Source of the DNA: Bernardetia sp963719525
Lineage (GTDB): Bacteria > Bacteroidota > Bacteroidia > Cytophagales > Bernardetiaceae
Length of the DNA: 64,000 nucleotides
Reading direction: 5' to 3'
Assembly (NCBI GenBank): GCA_963719525.1
Contig: CAVRCG010000001.1
Location: 806,001 to 870,000, forward strand
Below are positions 35,802 to 44,050 of the stretch, piece after piece. Each line of letters opens with the position of its first letter. Positions within the stretch are counted from its first letter, which is position 1. The notes under the pieces were generated by a model. It ran no database searches, was not told the origin of the DNA, and worked only from the letters and a program-made list of their open reading frames with translations. Made by a program: the position numbers and the translations under genes.

Positions 35802-36686
35802 TTAAATCACACTTCCTATTTTCTCCCCCATTTTCACAAAGGTTTCCAAATTATTCTTCGTGTTTTCTAATAAATCTTCATCTATTTTGAAATAAGCAGA
35901 GTCAAATAACAGAACAATAGTAGAACCACCGAAAGCAAAATAACCCATTTCTTCGCCTTTTTCTACCGTTTTATGTGGCTGATAAGTAGAATTAAGGCTT
36001 CCAACCATTGTAGCACCAACAGGAATAATTAATAATTCGCCTTGATTTTCTGTTACTAATTCACAGGTTTCTCTTTTATTCTCACAAAAAACTTTCGTAA
36101 AATTATCACGCAAACCGATTGGGGAAACAGAATAATACATCCCTTTTATTTCATTTGATTTGGAAGGAATTCCTTTAAATGGAAAATGGTATCTATGATA
36201 ATCTTCAGGAGCTAAACGCAAAATAAACATAGAAGAATCTTTATATTTATCTACTAATTTATCGTTCTTTAGAAAGTCTTTTAACGTAAATTTCCTTCCT
36301 TTTACATAAAAATTACTGACCTCCGAAACCTTCTCAAAAGCTAAAATACGTCCATCACCAGGAGAAACAAGACCATCCTCAATCTTACGAGCATTTTCCT
36401 TCAATTCTCTATAAAAAAAATCATTAAACGATTTAAACTCATTCACTCCTCTCTTAAACTCACTCATATCTATATTTAACGTATCAACAAATAATTGAAT
36501 TTTCTTTGTTGAGGAAGAGCTATCCATCATCTTGCCGTATAATTTTGTAATAAATTTCTGCTTGGCAATTGGTAAAAACACTTTTTCTCCAACTAAATTA
36601 TTATACAAAAAATTCATTAATCCTTCTGCTGGTGGATTTTCAATTTTTATATTTCCGTTTGCTCTATTTATGTATTTAATCTCCAT
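35802..36686 (-). CDS. psd: Phosphatidylserine decarboxylase proenzyme
   Basis: A 294-residue proenzyme that makes phosphatidylethanolamine from phosphatidylserine at the inner membrane. The N-terminal part has FNDFFYRELKENAR and the conserved SPGDGRIL. The active part shows LAPEDYHRYHFPFKG (catalytic histidines), PVGATMVGS, and the self-cleavage site FAFGGSTIVLLFD. There the Gly-Ser bond is cut to form the pyruvoyl group (GGST instead of the more common LGST). The length fits the eukaryote-like/Clostridium-type subgroup. A nested-palindrome element lies 112 bases upstream. Confidence 0.95.
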   Translation of the reverse strand: MEIKYINRANGNIKIENPPAEGLMNFLYNNLVGEKVFLPIAKQKFITKLYGKMMDSSSSTKKIQLFVDTLNIDMSEFKRGVNEFKSFNDFFYRELKENARKIEDGLVSPGDGRILAFEKVSEVSNFYVKGRKFTLKDFLKNDKLVDKYKDSSMFILRLAPEDYHRYHFPFKGIPSKSNEIKGMYYSVSPIGLRDNFTKVFCENKRETCELVTENQGELLIIPVGATMVGSLNSTYQPHKTVEKGEEMGYFAFGGSTIVLLFDSAYFKIDEDLLENTKNNLETFVKMGEKIGSVI

Positions 36687-36797
36687 TTTTAGATAATTGA
36701 TTTTTAGTTTATGGCGTTCTTTATTGTATTTATTAAATTACTATTCAACTTTATAACTTGTTTTGATTTTTTGCCAAATTTATTAATAGCAAATATC

Positions 36798-36964
36798 AAT
36801 ATGAGTGACATTTTACGATTTTTACATATAAACTTAGTTTCAACAAAATAATAGTTTGCTTTTTCCATAGAATAGAGTTTGCAAACCCTTATTTTATGGA
36901 AAAAAGGCGATTGCACAGAATAAAATTTGGTAACTATTTGTTTATTTATAAGTGTCACTCATAT
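36798..36964 (-). repeat. Nested-palindrome element, copy C (most complete)
   Basis: Outer arms ATATGAGTGACA (36799-36810) and TGTCACTCATAT (36953-36964) pair over 12 bp. The inner hairpin at 36860-36905 pairs tttttccatagaata with ttattttatggaaaaa. The block ttgcacagaataaaatttgg lies between inner and outer arms. The arms differ from copy A at two positions, and both arms have changed together. It lies upstream of psd, in the 401-bp gap between psd and dinB, which shows no gene. Confidence 0.8.
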
Positions 36965-37087
36965 CGAAATATATAAGTGCAATTTATGAATTTCCATTAA
37001 AATTGTTCTAAAATAATTAAAGAAAATCTAGTCTAAACTTTTTCTAATTCAGTTCTGTTTTCAGAAAAAAATAAAACCTAAAGAAAA

Positions 37088-38179
37088 TTGAAAGCTCCAA
37101 TTCGCAAAATAATACATATAGATATGGACGCTTTTTATGCTTCGGTAGAGCAGCGAGATAATCCAGAACTAAGAGGAAAACCTGTTGCAGTAGGTGGAAA
37201 TGGAAAGCGAGGAGTAGTGGCAGCAGCAAGTTATGAAGCACGAAAGTATGGTGTTTATTCGGCTATGTCTTCCAAAATTGCGTTACAGAAGTGTCCGAAT
37301 TTAATTTTTGTTCCTCTTCGTTTTGATGTTTATAGAGAAGTTTCGCAGCAAATTAGAGCCATTTTTTCAGAATATACCGATTTGATAGAACCACTTTCTT
37401 TAGATGAAGCGTATCTTGATGTAACACAAAACAAAAAACAGTTTCGTTCGGCTACTTTATTAGCTCATCAAATCAAAGATGAAATAAAAGCCAAAACTAA
37501 TCTGACAGCTTCTGCTGGCGTATCGTTTAACAAATTTTTAGCCAAAATCGCTTCTGATATTAATAAACCAGACGGGATATTTACAATTGTGCCTGCTGAT
37601 TCTGCAACATTTATCGATGAGCTTCCTATCAAAAAATTTCACGGCATCGGAAAGGTAACAGCCAAAAAAATGCATGAGTTAGGAATTTATACAGGAAAAG
37701 AGTTGAAAAAGTGGCAAAAGAATGATTTGATAAAACACTTTGGTAAAGCAGGAGGGTTTTATTTTCATATTGCTAATGGAGAAGATTCTCGCCTAGTAAA
37801 TCCAAACCGAATTCGAAAATCTATTGGAGCAGAACGCACTTTTTTAGAAGATTTGTTTGAAGAAACCGAAATGATAGAAGCACTTGAAAAAATTAGTCAA
37901 AAATTATCACCTTTACTTTTAGACAAAAATATAAAAGGCAAAACGCTTACACTCAAAATAAAATACGCAGATTTCAAACAGATTACTCGTAGCCAAACTA
38001 GTCTTGAAGGATTGCAAACCGAAGAAGAGTTAGCCAAAATTTATATTCCTTTACTTCAAAGTATTTTTCCCTTACAAATAGGAGTTCGATTGCTAGGTTT
38101 GCAGATTTCTAACTTGAGCAGTCAGTCAAAGACAGAAATAACTCGTAAAATAGGTATGCAACTTACTTTATCTTTTTGA
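37088..38179 (+). CDS. dinB: DNA polymerase IV (Y-family)
   Basis: A 363-residue translesion polymerase. Catalytic motifs HIDMDAFYASVEQRDNPELRGKPVAVGG, YEARKYGVYSAM and PLSLDEAYLD (the SLDE acidic pair) are present. The helix-hairpin-helix FHGIGKVTAKKMHELGIYTG follows, and the little-finger domain ends in QLTLSF, a good beta-clamp binding peptide. The start is TTG at 37088: an in-frame TAA lies three codons upstream, and the first in-frame ATG (37124) would cut into the catalytic HIDMD motif. No LexA-like site was recognised upstream. Confidence 0.96.
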   Translation: MKAPIRKIIHIDMDAFYASVEQRDNPELRGKPVAVGGNGKRGVVAAASYEARKYGVYSAMSSKIALQKCPNLIFVPLRFDVYREVSQQIRAIFSEYTDLIEPLSLDEAYLDVTQNKKQFRSATLLAHQIKDEIKAKTNLTASAGVSFNKFLAKIASDINKPDGIFTIVPADSATFIDELPIKKFHGIGKVTAKKMHELGIYTGKELKKWQKNDLIKHFGKAGGFYFHIANGEDSRLVNPNRIRKSIGAERTFLEDLFEETEMIEALEKISQKLSPLLLDKNIKGKTLTLKIKYADFKQITRSQTSLEGLQTEEELAKIYIPLLQSIFPLQIGVRLLGLQISNLSSQSKTEITRKIGMQLTLSF

Positions 38180-38230
38180 GTGGAAAAGAGTTGAGCAAGA
38201 TAATGAATATTGGTAAGAATGAAAAAGTTA

Positions 38231-38355
38231 CCTTTCTATTTATAGAAGAAAGTTCGTAAATTGTAGGTGTATATTTGTTGTTGTTCATCACAACAGCAAG
38301 CCGAAGTTAAAAACAAAGGCAACGGCTTTTTACTATTACTTCTGGTTTTTTTAAA
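38231..38355. repeat. Left direct repeat flanking a toxin-antitoxin pair
   Basis: About 125 bases (ctatttatagaa..aaagttcgtaaattgta.., then ttgttgttgttcatcacaac and ccgaag..aaa.acaaaggcaa) recur at 39063-39196 at roughly 80% identity. The two copies bracket the antitoxin and toxin genes exactly. Confidence 0.75.
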
Positions 38356-38453
38356 AGACTGATAACAATGCAGGGATTAAAACTAAGTTTACAGCTATTC
38401 CGTTTATTAAAAAATAAATAAATTATTACAAACCATAAATTACAGATATTACT

Positions 38454-38669
38454 ATGGATATTCCACAACCAAATTATATAGAAAATGGAAAAGAAACCTT
38501 TATACAACTTAGTCTAAAAGAGTGGGAAAGTTTTGTAAGTGAGTTTGAGCAAATGAAAAATAAGCTAACCATGAAAACTAAACTTGAAAGAGCTTTTAGA
38601 GAAGTTAGACAAATTAAAAGAGGCGAAAAACAAGCTACTCCTTTAAAAGATCTTTTAGATGAATTATAG
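38454..38669 (+). CDS. Antitoxin of a RelE/ParE-type pair
   Basis: A 71-residue protein, MDIPQPNYIENGKETFIQLS and onward, with a charged helical middle (SEFEQMKNKLTMKTKLERAFREVRQIKRG) and an acidic end (LKDLLDEL). Such small helical proteins ahead of a RelE/ParE toxin are its antitoxins; I cannot place it in a named DNA-binding fold. The last 11 bases overlap the toxin gene, the usual coupling for type II pairs. Confidence 0.7.
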   Translation: MDIPQPNYIENGKETFIQLSLKEWESFVSEFEQMKNKLTMKTKLERAFREVRQIKRGEKQATPLKDLLDEL

Positions 38670-39051
38670 AACCGTATTTATTGATGAATTTAAGAGAGAT
38701 GCCAAAAAGCTATCGAAAAAGTACGCTTCTTTAAAAAATGAATTAGCCGATTTAGAACAACAACTTCTGGAAAATCCTAAAATGGGTACGCTAATTTCTG
38801 AAAATACCTATAAAATTCGTCTAGCTGTAAAAAGTAAAGGCAAAGGAAAAAGAGGAGATTTGCGTGTCATCACTCATATTATTGAAGTTTTAATAGATAT
38901 TTTAGAAGAAGATGAAACAAAAAATACAGAAGATGAAACGCTAATTGTTTTGATAGCAATTTATGATAAATCTGAAATGGGAAATATATCAACTAAGTAT
39001 CTAAAAGATGTTATTTCTGGAATAAATGATAAATTTGATAACGAAGAATGA
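38659..39051 (+). CDS. RelE/ParE-family toxin
   Basis: A 130-residue protein. The N-terminus MNYRTVFIDEFKRDAKKLSKKYASLKNELADLEQQL and the strand KIRLAVKSKGKGKRGDLRVITHII, then TLIVLIAIYDKSEMGNIS, fit the RelE/ParE fold. The family either cuts mRNA on the ribosome or poisons gyrase; which is not clear here. It is longer than most RelE proteins (about 90-100 residues), with an acidic insert EEDETKNTEDET before the last strand. It overlaps the antitoxin gene by 11 bases. Confidence 0.8.
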   Translation: MNYRTVFIDEFKRDAKKLSKKYASLKNELADLEQQLLENPKMGTLISENTYKIRLAVKSKGKGKRGDLRVITHIIEVLIDILEEDETKNTEDETLIVLIAIYDKSEMGNISTKYLKDVISGINDKFDNEE

Positions 39052-39062
39052 TGAATAAATTT

Positions 39063-39196
39063 ACTTCTCTATTTATAGAATAAAGTTCGTAAATTGTATA
39101 TGAATGTTTGTTGTTGGTCATCACAACGGTAAGCCGAAGGTAAAGACAAAGGCAATGGCGTGTTTTTTATTCCTTTACTTTGTGGTTTTGGAAGAC
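39063..39196. repeat. Right direct repeat flanking the toxin-antitoxin pair
   Basis: Second copy of the 38231-38355 sequence, in the same orientation, starting 12 bases after the toxin stop codon. Shared blocks include ctatttatagaa, aaagttcgtaaattgta, catcacaac and acaaaggcaa. The gap up to 39245 holds nothing else recognisable. Confidence 0.75.
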
Positions 39197-39630
39197 TTTG
39201 AGTATATTAAGTGGCTACATAATTTAAAAGTAGTAATTTGATTTATCAAATTAGTTTCACTTGATATTCAAACGATTTATTCAAATCCTCAAAACTGATT
39301 TCTCTATCTAAAATACTATTTAATTCAGTCCTTGAAAGAAGTCCTATTTTGCCCTCTCTTTCTATTACTTCTCGCTCATATATTTCTGCCAGTATTTCAA
39401 CATAGTGGGTTGGTAAATATTTTTTGTGAGTGGAAAGTTGGTTTTCTATATTTTCTTTAAAATCTCCATCCATAATCGAACCTTCACCACGCAGTTTTAC
39501 TACACAGCCCAACAGTTGTCTGAAAATAAAATCCTCTAAGTTTTTTGCTAAAATAGTTACTTTGTTTGCATCAGGAAAAACTAAAACTATTGATGAAATT
39601 TGTTTTTCTTTATTAAATTGTAGAGTTTAA

Positions 39631-39671
39631 AATTGCCGTATTTTATTGAAAATCAACTCTGTACGGCAATT
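39631..39671. promoter_or_regulatory. Stem-loop just inside the left end of the IS
   Basis: AATTGCCGTA (39631-39640) and TACGGCAATT (39662-39671) form a perfect 10-bp stem directly inside the terminal repeat. Such hairpins in IS elements can block translation of transcripts that enter from outside. A TATATTTG box (39689-39696) beyond it could be the transposase promoter. Confidence 0.6.
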
Positions 39672-39743
39672 ATATTTTGCAAAAGTCCTATATTTGTTTT
39701 TAACTACAAAAATAAATTAGTACCTTTTTTAAAATACACTACA

Positions 39744-41056
39744 ATGATAAAAAAAAAATAGATGAAAAGATAGTTTCTTTAACAAAAAAATATTTTGAAA
39801 ATGAATTTTTGGATATTTCTGCTCTTTTTAACAAAGCATTTTCAGAATTAGACATTTCCAAGTTAGACAATAAAGAAATAGCATTTTTTGAAAAGATGAA
39901 CATTCTACTTTTTTTAGGTCAGTTACTTGGTTTACCTACCCTAAAAAGCATCTTAGTAAAGTACGGTGTCATAAGTAGTTCGCTCTATATTAACTGCAAC
40001 AACTTATATGAAAAGCTGACTATCAATAAAATACGCTTACTTTATGAATATGTGTTTGAAAACCAAGTTGTTGATTTATTAAAAAAAAGGCTTTCAAAAG
40101 ATAGTAGTATTTGGTCAAAAAAAACAGTTACTGCAGTTTTAGATGATAGTATTTTTCGTCAATGGCTCTCTGAATTAGCTAGAGAAAACGACTATTTTGG
40201 AAAATTCTTTAGTGGACAGTATCGTGCTACTACTTTAGGATTTAAAGCTGTGTGTTTTGGATTATATATTGATGATGTTTTTCATCCTTTATTCTTAGAT
40301 TTTGTGAGAAAAAAAGATAAAGCTGATAAAGGAGAAGCGATTGAAGTGGCTAAAAAATTAGTAAATCGTTGGGGTAGATTACAAAAAAAATTGGCTAAAG
40401 AAAATATTGTATTACCTGCCATTCATTTTAGCTGTGATAGTGGCTATAGCAACCTTTCTTTAAGTGAAGAATGTAGTAAAAAAGAAAACAATTTAATTTA
40501 CATTAGTGTACCAACTAAAAGCCATATTATTTATCTAAACAATAAAAAAAGTAGTTTGAGTAAATATATAGAAAATGTGTTTTTAGAAAAAGAAAAACAG
40601 CATCAAGACCAAGAAAAGTATCTTAAAGAAGAGGATAAAACACCCTTCACTTTACGTATAAAAGCATTTTATCAATGTCAAAAAAGAGAAGTTGTTTTTT
40701 TATTTTTTAGGTTAAAGGGTTCTAAAAAAGTAAGTGTTATATATACGCCACATTTAACTATTTTTGCAAAAACATTGAGAAGACATTGGTTCAATAGAAC
40801 GTACATAGAACAATTCTTTAAGACACTTAAACACGTTTTAAAAATTAGTGAACCAAGAACAAAAACAAAAGAGGAATTTGAAAATAAACTTTTACAATTT
40901 GCATTTTTAGGTATTGAGGTTCAAAAAATAGTCCGATTTATTAGACGAAAATGTAAACAATTTAAACAAAAAGGATTTATTTCTTTACAGAGAATACTTT
41001 GTTCTAGCCAAGAAATACTAGACCTTTTGCAAAATCAAATCAATGTAAAAACTTGA
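39744..41056 (+). CDS. IS4-superfamily DDE transposase, probably expressed by slippage on an A-run
   Basis: About 435 residues. Catalytic Asp lies in VTAVLDDSIF, the second in HFSCDSGYSN, and Glu in NRTYIEQFFKTLKHVLK, where R-3-E-6-K fits the IS4 signature (W replaces the usual Y). The open frame has no ATG before codon 32 of the part starting with TTG at 39809. Upstream the frame continues as KKKIDEKIVSLTKKYFENEFLD back to a run of ten A. Just before that run an ATG at 39744 reads MIKKK and then stops at TAG. A one-base slip on the A-run joins the two, giving MIKKKIDEKIV. Alternatively, TTG at 39809 is the start. Confidence 0.85.
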
Positions 41057-41611
41057 AAATCAAAAAGTTAAATCATAATTAAACTCTACAAATTAAAATA
41101 AAAGCAGTACAAATCTCCAACTCCTGTTTGTGCAAAGGGTACAAAACTAGTGCGAAATTCTTTTTTAGTTTGTGGATAACTATCTTCATCTAAAAAATAG
41201 TCCATTTCTTCAATAATCTCTTCCACCGAAATAGCTTCAAAATCATGTCCAAATAATAGTAATGGAGGATTTTCTTTTAGTTTGTAAAATTCATTCTGAT
41301 ACCAATCCGAACTAGCCACACCCCAATCTAACATATTATCTTTCAAAAGTGTATGATAAATATTAGGGTAAATAAAATTATATTTATTTTCTAGTTGTTT
41401 TGCTATTTCTAAATTCATTATGAGTAATTTGAGTTATTGTTAAACTTATTTTTTCTTTAATTGAAAACTTAAACACGTAAAAGATTAGGCAAATTACTAT
41501 TATTTTGCTTTAAATTAGCAATTAGTTTTAGAATAATTTTATAAATTGTAACTATATTTTTTGTTTATATACTACAACTTTAAAAAACTACTAAATAAAC
41601 AGTAAATTCAA

Positions 41612-43732
41612 ATGAATAAACAGCCAAAACCAGATTCAAAAAAATATACGGATTTAATATCCGAAATTCAAAAAGGACATATTAAAATTCCTAAGTTTCA
41701 ACGAGATTTCGTTTGGAGTATTGAAAAGACTGCAAAACTTTTAGATAGTATCTTGAAAGGTTATCCAATTGGAACTTTTATTTTGTGGGAAACAAATGAA
41801 AGGTTAAATGACATAAAGAGCATAGGAAATATAGAATTACCATCAATTCCAGATGATGTAAAAGTTCAATATGTTTTAGATGGTCAGCAAAGGATTACGT
41901 CATTGTATGCTGCCTTTTTAGGTGCTTCTATTATAAAAGAAGGAGAGAAAAAAAGGACTGATTATGGTTCGATATTCGTAGATTTAGAAGGAGATATTGA
42001 TAATAACGATGAACAACTTATAGTTTCAGAACAACCAGAAAGCACATTTATCACATTGACCGAAATATTAAATTTCAATGATAATCTTATTCAAATAAAG
42101 GAGAATTATTCAGATGAACATTTTAAGAAAATTCATCAATATTCGCAAACATTTTCTACCTATGACTTTTCAACTGTTGTTTTGCGAAAAGAAGACATTG
42201 ATTCTGCCATTGAAGTTTTTACTCGTATAAATACAGGTGGACAAACATTGACTTTATTTGAAATAATGTCTGCAAAGACTTACGACGAAACGCAAAATTT
42301 TGATATGCAAGATAAATTTCAAAAACTAATTACAGAACTTGAAGTCAGTAAATATGAAACAATTTCAAGTACAGTAATTTTGAATATCTTATCTTTAATA
42401 TTGAGTAAAAACAAAGAATGTAAAAGAAGAGCTGTTTTACAATTACAAAAGCAAAGCATTATTGATGTTTGGGACGATGTTATTTCTGCACTTAAAGAAA
42501 GTATTGATTACTTCCGTTCTGTTTATAGAATCCCTGTATCAACTTTATTGCCTTACGATGCGCTTTTAGTGCCGTTTAGTTATTTCTTTTACTATCAAAA
42601 AGATAAGCCAAAAGGAGTACAAATAAAATATTTAGAAGAATTTTTTTGGAGAATTTCGTTATCGTATAGGTATTCAAGTGCAACAGAATCCAAACTAGCA
42701 CAAGATATTAAAAGAATAGACCAAATCTTAAATAATGAAAGACCAAACTATGAAGAATTAAAAGTATCTCTAAATTCTCCACAAGATTTAATAGATACAA
42801 GTTTTAGTGCTGGAAGTAGTTATTGTAAAGCTGTTCTTTGTTTATTAGCTTATTCAGAGCCAAAAGACTTTCAAGATAATGGAAAAGTCATTCTTGATAA
42901 TTCTTATTTAAAAATGGCGAATAGCAAAAATTACCATCATTTTTTTCCAAAATCATATTTAAGAAAAAGAGGAATTAGCAACGAAAATAGTATCGTCAAC
43001 ATTACTTTAGTTGGTGCAGACTTAAACAAGAATAAGATTAGAGCAAAAGCACCTTCAATTTATATTCAAGATTTTTTAGACGAAAATGAAGATTTGAAAA
43101 AATCTATTAAATCACATTTGATCGATGATATAGATGATTTTGGAATTTATAGTGATGAGTATTCTATCTTCTTACAAAAGAGAGCAACTTCAATGTTTAC
43201 TGCTTTAAAAAATAGAATTGAATTAAAAGATAAACAAGAAAATGAAGATACAGAACTGAAAGAGTTGATTTTGATTGGAGAAAACGAAAAGTTAGAGTTC
43301 AAATCAACGTTACGTTATGATATGAGGCAGAATATTTTAAATAAGAAATTAGAATATGTGATTGCTAAAACTGTTGCCTCTTTCCTAAATAGTGAAGGTG
43401 GAACTTTACTAATTGGAGTTGATGATGATGGAAATACTTTAGGACTTCAAAATGATTTTGATACTCTTGGGAATGGAAATAGTGACAAATTTGAATTACA
43501 CTTACGAGCTATCATAAAAAAATATTTAGGTTCAGATTTTGAGAAACATTTGAAAGTTTCTTTTCCTATACTTGATGATAAAGCAATTTGTAAAATAAAA
43601 GTGCTAAGAAGTGGAAAACCTGTTATTATAAGTTCTGAAGGAAAAGAGAATTTTTATGTACGAAGTGGAAATTCATCAATTCCTAAAAGTAGAGAAGAAC
43701 AAAGTGAATATGAAAAACTACATTGGAATTAG
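41612..43732 (+). CDS. DUF262-HNH-AlbA_2 fusion, probable defence protein
   Basis: A 706-residue protein with three parts. DUF262 (about 5-235) has IPKFQRDFVWSIEKTAKLLDSI, YPIGTFILWE and the ParB-like motif VLDGQQRITSLYAA. A DUF1524/HNH-like nuclease segment (about 440-520) has NYHHFFPKSYLRKRG and NITLVGADLNKNKI. The C-terminus (about 555-700) is an AlbA_2 (Schlafen-type) domain: GENEKLEFKSTLRYD, VIAKTVASFLNSEGGTLLIGVDDDG, then ENFYVRSGNSSIPKSREE. DUF262 with DUF1524 makes the GmrSD/type IV restriction architecture; the added AlbA_2 domain is uncommon. It stands alone between the IS-split gene and rpoC. A function in restriction of foreign DNA is an inference from the domains. Confidence 0.8.
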   Translation: MNKQPKPDSKKYTDLISEIQKGHIKIPKFQRDFVWSIEKTAKLLDSILKGYPIGTFILWETNERLNDIKSIGNIELPSIPDDVKVQYVLDGQQRITSLYAAFLGASIIKEGEKKRTDYGSIFVDLEGDIDNNDEQLIVSEQPESTFITLTEILNFNDNLIQIKENYSDEHFKKIHQYSQTFSTYDFSTVVLRKEDIDSAIEVFTRINTGGQTLTLFEIMSAKTYDETQNFDMQDKFQKLITELEVSKYETISSTVILNILSLILSKNKECKRRAVLQLQKQSIIDVWDDVISALKESIDYFRSVYRIPVSTLLPYDALLVPFSYFFYYQKDKPKGVQIKYLEEFFWRISLSYRYSSATESKLAQDIKRIDQILNNERPNYEELKVSLNSPQDLIDTSFSAGSSYCKAVLCLLAYSEPKDFQDNGKVILDNSYLKMANSKNYHHFFPKSYLRKRGISNENSIVNITLVGADLNKNKIRAKAPSIYIQDFLDENEDLKKSIKSHLIDDIDDFGIYSDEYSIFLQKRATSMFTALKNRIELKDKQENEDTELKELILIGENEKLEFKSTLRYDMRQNILNKKLEYVIAKTVASFLNSEGGTLLIGVDDDGNTLGLQNDFDTLGNGNSDKFELHLRAIIKKYLGSDFEKHLKVSFPILDDKAICKIKVLRSGKPVIISSEGKENFYVRSGNSSIPKSREEQSEYEKLHWN

Positions 43733-44007
43733 TAACTGACAAATTAAGAAGACTCCCCAGCCGTAACTCGGTAAATTGCCGTCGCTTGGCTTTGCCGAGT
43801 GACTTCTATGTATTCGGTATCCTGCCGTGTATTTGTATTTCGTATTAATATCAGCAAAACTTTTAAAGCTAACCTCCTTATTTCCAATTAGAAAGAAATA
43901 AAGGTATTGATTTTCTAAAGAAATCTAAATTCTTCTCAAGGAATCTAAAAAAACCATTAACTACAAAAATATTTCTTATAAAAAAAGGATTTTCCAAATT
44001 ATTTTCC
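43733..44007. other. Non-coding gap before rpoC with a GC-richer patch
   Basis: A patch at about 43755-43835 (cggtaaattgccgtcgcttggctttgccgagtgacttc, split here by description) is markedly GC-richer than its surroundings and rich in gccg/cggc palindromes. It looks like another dispersed repeat unit, seen once in this window. The rest is AT-rich with no gene. Confidence 0.5.
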
Positions 44008-44015
44008 TAACTTTG
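44008..44015 (+). promoter_or_regulatory. Promoter -7 box for rpoC
   Basis: TAACTTTG matches the TAnnTTTG consensus, 36 bases ahead of the rpoC start codon. No strong -33 TTTG was found at the right distance (a TTTTCC lies near). It supports independent transcription of rpoC. Confidence 0.6.
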
Positions 44016-44050
44016 TAGATTGTTACTCCAAATCCAAACCTGCATCGCCC

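Larger units (their letters stand above)
39618..41091 (+). mobile_element. Complete IS4-superfamily insertion sequence, 1474 bp
   Basis: Terminal inverted repeats TTGTAGAGTTTAA (39618-39630) and TTAAACTCTACAA (41079-41091) match over all 13 bases. The flanks carry the direct duplication ATTAAA (39612-39617 and 41092-41097), and the interrupted gene rejoins in frame without it. One transposase gene fills the element. The IS looks intact, and so recent, apart from a possible frameshift at the start of the transposase. Confidence 0.92.
39246..41418 (-). pseudogene. SMI1/KNR4-like gene split by an insertion sequence
   Basis: The 5' part (41418-41092) encodes MNLEIAKQLENKYNFIYPN, then LLLFGHDFEAISVEEIIEEM, FVPFAQTGVGDLYCFYFN. 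The 3' part (39611-39246) encodes KEKQISSIVLVFPDANKVTILAKNLEDFIFRQLLG and a tail ending FEYQVKLI. Removing the IS and one copy of the 6-bp target duplication rejoins the two in frame as DLYCFYFN-KEKQISS, giving about 230 residues. The restored protein matches the SMI1/KNR4 pattern (FAQ.G.GD.YCF, then a strand and FLAKN-type segment). Many members are immunity proteins of contact toxins. The stop at 41086 is created by the IS end. Confidence 0.8.

Noticed and set aside
36704..36958. 84-codon minus-strand frame upstream of psd
   Set aside because: It lies wholly inside the nested-palindrome repeat C and the AT-rich leader; the product has no sensible composition and the frame is not kept in copies A and B.
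38307..38507. Minus-strand frame ahead of the antitoxin
   Set aside because: It runs through the left direct repeat and into the antitoxin start, and is Phe/Ile-rich shadow sequence.
39246..39512. Independent small gene from TTG 39512
   Set aside because: The frame continues upstream without a break to the IS end and rejoins the other half of the SMI1/KNR4-like gene after removing the IS.
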